From NCBI GenBank assembly GCA_903879765.1, contig CAIRMS010000269.1, positions 1 through 16,297 on the forward strand: DNA of 16,297 bases. Direction: 5' to 3'. The notes beneath the pieces are model-generated. The model was not told the origin of the DNA and did no database searches. It saw only the letters and a list, made by a program, of their open reading frames with translations. Positions 14,613 through 16,297 of this stretch are shown here, piece after piece. The stretch comes from an uncultured Flavobacteriales bacterium. Lineage in GTDB: Bacteria; Bacteroidota; Bacteroidia; Flavobacteriales_D; Crocinitomicaceae. The translations under genes and the position numbers were made by a program. Within the stretch, counting starts at the first letter, position 1; each line of letters begins with the position of its first letter.

Positions 14613-16297
14613 ATGAATTTCAAGTATTTTCTCGCATTTTTTGGTGTTTTTCTTGGCTTAAATGGTCATGCTCAAACCTTGGTTTTTGCCCAATTAACGG
14701 GAAATCCGAATATGAATACAACGGGTTGGAACCTAACCGGAGCGGCAGCGATAGGGGATACTGGTGGCGATGCGAATGTAGATCCAGATGAATTGATTTT
14801 AACCAATAATGTTGGAAATTCAAGTGGGGCCATTTTTTACAATCAGCCGATAGATTTAGGAACGTGCTACCAATGGAATGTTGAATTTGATTTTCGCATG
14901 TTCGATGGAACAAGCGCCGACGGCATCGCCTTTTGTTTTTTAGATGTTCCACCAACTGGATTCGTTTCGGGTGGAGGAGTAGGCATCCCTTCTACAGCAA
15001 ATGGCATTAAAGTCGTATTCGACACATATAACAATTGCGGTGGAGCAAATCCGGAAATTCAAATTTACAGTGGACCAGGATACAACGAATGCATAGCTGG
15101 AATCACAACGCTAAACAATGTTGGTGGAAACTTAAATTTTCTTCGATCAAGCACCTATAACACAGCCGTCATTAGCTACAATTATGGTGTCGTTACTGTC
15201 TCTGTGAATGGCACACAATATTTGTCTGGAACCTATAATTTAAATTTCGCTGGTTACATGGGATGGACAGCAAGTACAGGAGGGTCCAATGACCGTCATT
15301 CCATTCGTAATGCAACAATTTACGCAGACATTGCTACGTCAAATGCAGGTCCAGATGTCAGTGTCTGTACCGGACAAACAGCTCAAATTGGAAGTGCGAA
15401 TAATACCAATTACATTTATTCATGGACTGCGGCGCCGGGCTTAACTCAAACCACGATTTCCAATCCAGTTGTCAATTTATCGAATACGGGTAATACTCCG
15501 ATTTCTCAGACGTATACGGTGACGACGAATCTTGCATCGAATCCAAGTTCATGTCCTTCTTTTGATAGTGTTGTGGTAACGATTAATCCATTGTTCAATG
15601 ATACTTTACCAGTGAGCATTTGTCAAGGTTCAAGTTATACTTTAGGAACCCAAACTTTTTCAACGGCTGGATTTCATCCGGTTGTCTTTCCAAGTGTATT
15701 GGGCTGCGATTCAACAGTTGTATTGAATTTGACACTTCTGCCAAATTTAACGAACAATCAAACCGTACATATTTGTCAAGGCGCAACGTACACTTTTGCC
15801 GGAAATACGATTAGCGCTGCTGGTACGTATACACAATTATTGCAAACTGCGACAGGTTGTGACTCAACGATCAATTTAACGTTAGTTGTTGATCCAATTC
15901 TCACATCGAACATTCAAGCTGCCATTTGTCAAGGTGGAAGTTATACATTTGGAACACAAACATTAACGACTGCAGGAAATTACAGTCGAACCATTCAAAC
16001 GGTCGCGGGATGTGATTCGATTATTAATTTGACTTTAGCCGTGAATCCGATATTAGCATCTAGTAGTTCAATGACCTTATGTCAAGGAGAAAGCACCTTG
16101 TTTTTTGGACAAACATTAACGAACACAGGAGTGTATCAACAGACCTTGCAAACAGTAGCCGGTTGCGATTCAGTAGTTACTTTGAATTTAACAGTTTATC
16201 CAATCCCTGCCGCACCTAATTTAAATGGAAATAGTCCAGTTGAATGTCCGGGTGATGTTGTTTCATTGCTTGTTGACCCTGTTTCAAATGGAATTTA
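14613..16297 (+). CDS. Secreted L-type-lectin-like protein with GCDS tandem repeats (3' end beyond window)
   Basis: An open reading frame of 561 codons without a stop in the window, so the gene is partial at its 3' end. A signal peptide (MNFKYFLAFFGVFLGLNGHAQ) is followed by an L-type lectin-like beta-sandwich, about residues 22-245. Its marks are IFYNQPIDLG, WNVEFDFRMFDGTSADGIAF, the NGIKVVFDTYNN strand and YMGWTAST near the end, as in bacterial legume-lectin-like domains that bind carbohydrate. An Ig-like/PKD-like module follows (about 245-325, NAGPDVSVCTGQTAQIG), then four 51-residue tandem repeats, then the start of another Ig-like module (ECPGDVVSLLV). A T9SS sorting domain probably lies downstream (inference). 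Likely a surface or secreted carbohydrate-binding adhesin. It starts 80 bases after uup on the same strand, with no strong promoter or terminator seen between. Confidence 0.88.
   Translation, partial: MNFKYFLAFFGVFLGLNGHAQTLVFAQLTGNPNMNTTGWNLTGAAAIGDTGGDANVDPDELILTNNVGNSSGAIFYNQPIDLGTCYQWNVEFDFRMFDGTSADGIAFCFLDVPPTGFVSGGGVGIPSTANGIKVVFDTYNNCGGANPEIQIYSGPGYNECIAGITTLNNVGGNLNFLRSSTYNTAVISYNYGVVTVSVNGTQYLSGTYNLNFAGYMGWTASTGGSNDRHSIRNATIYADIATSNAGPDVSVCTGQTAQIGSANNTNYIYSWTAAPGLTQTTISNPVVNLSNTGNTPISQTYTVTTNLASNPSSCPSFDSVVVTINPLFNDTLPVSICQGSSYTLGTQTFSTAGFHPVVFPSVLGCDSTVVLNLTLLPNLTNNQTVHICQGATYTFAGNTISAAGTYTQLLQTATGCDSTINLTLVVDPILTSNIQAAICQGGSYTFGTQTLTTAGNYSRTIQTVAGCDSIINLTLAVNPILASSSSMTLCQGESTLFFGQTLTNTGVYQQTLQTVAGCDSVVTLNLTVYPIPAAPNLNGNSPVECPGDVVSLLVDPVSNGI
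15588..16199 (+). repeat. Four in-frame tandem repeats of 153 bp (51-residue CQG...GCDS units)
   Basis: The codons for the CQG cysteine fall at 15621, 15774, 15927 and 16080, and those for the GCDS cysteine at 15705, 15858, 16011 and 16164: every step is exactly 153 bases. Unit consensus by eye: CQG-x-SYT-x-G-x-x-T, an aGxY turn, then GCDS-x-x-x-L-x-L-x-V and a Pro at the unit edge. Each unit has two cysteines 28 residues apart, which could form one disulfide. The DNA of the copies has diverged while protein motifs and spacing hold. Confidence 0.95.

Noticed and set aside
14620..14955. A 111-codon minus-strand frame opposite the lectin-like gene
   Set aside because: The plus-strand frame has a signal peptide and continuous domain structure to the window end; the minus frame is His/Arg-rich noise typical of antisense reading.

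Overview
The window looks like a chromosomal segment of a Bacteroidota bacterium, probably order Flavobacteriales and possibly close to Fluviicola/Crocinitomicaceae (the family placement is a guess). The evidence is direct: low-to-moderate GC, starts of the Bacteroidota promoter type (TAnnTTTG -7 boxes, little Shine-Dalgarno), two large secreted proteins ending in type IX secretion system (T9SS) sorting domains (one type A, one type B), a DUF4293 membrane protein and many PKD/Ig-like adhesive modules. Genes are tightly packed, and no stretch over about 300 bases lacks a gene.

Layout. Positions 54-5835 run on the minus strand: a T9SS type B adhesin-like protein of 1289 residues (its own promoter at 5805-5835), an MBL-fold glyoxalase-II-like hydrolase, a GT4 glycosyltransferase and a tRNA-Arg(CCT). 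Divergent from the adhesin, across a 134-bp gap, is a 946-residue M14 zinc carboxypeptidase with MAM/jelly-roll-like, PKD and T9SS type A tail regions (5933-8773, plus). It ends tail to tail, with overlapping stop codons, against a two-gene minus-strand unit: a small probable lipoprotein of unknown function and a lipoprotein alpha/beta hydrolase (8770-10373, TAATG coupling). A compact 49-bp divergent promoter region separates that unit from aroC (chorismate synthase), which is followed closely by a DUF4293 membrane protein. Convergent to these, one base away, lies a ParE/ParD-like toxin-antitoxin pair with a palindromic operator candidate. An ABC-F ATPase of the Uup type follows on the plus strand. 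The window ends inside a secreted lectin-like protein with four 51-residue tandem repeats in exact register; this reading frame has no stop in the window.

Functional picture. Most of the window is housekeeping (aroC, uup, tRNA, hydrolase, glycosyltransferase) interleaved with cell-surface or secreted proteins typical of gliding or polymer-degrading Bacteroidota. I see no insertion sequence, phage gene, CRISPR array or clear new defence system. The points most worth a second look are the recurring TAnnTTTG-N4-ATG start architecture (likely leaderless transcripts), the palindrome over the toxin-antitoxin promoter, the exact 153-bp repeat array, and the coupled lipoprotein pair of unknown role.
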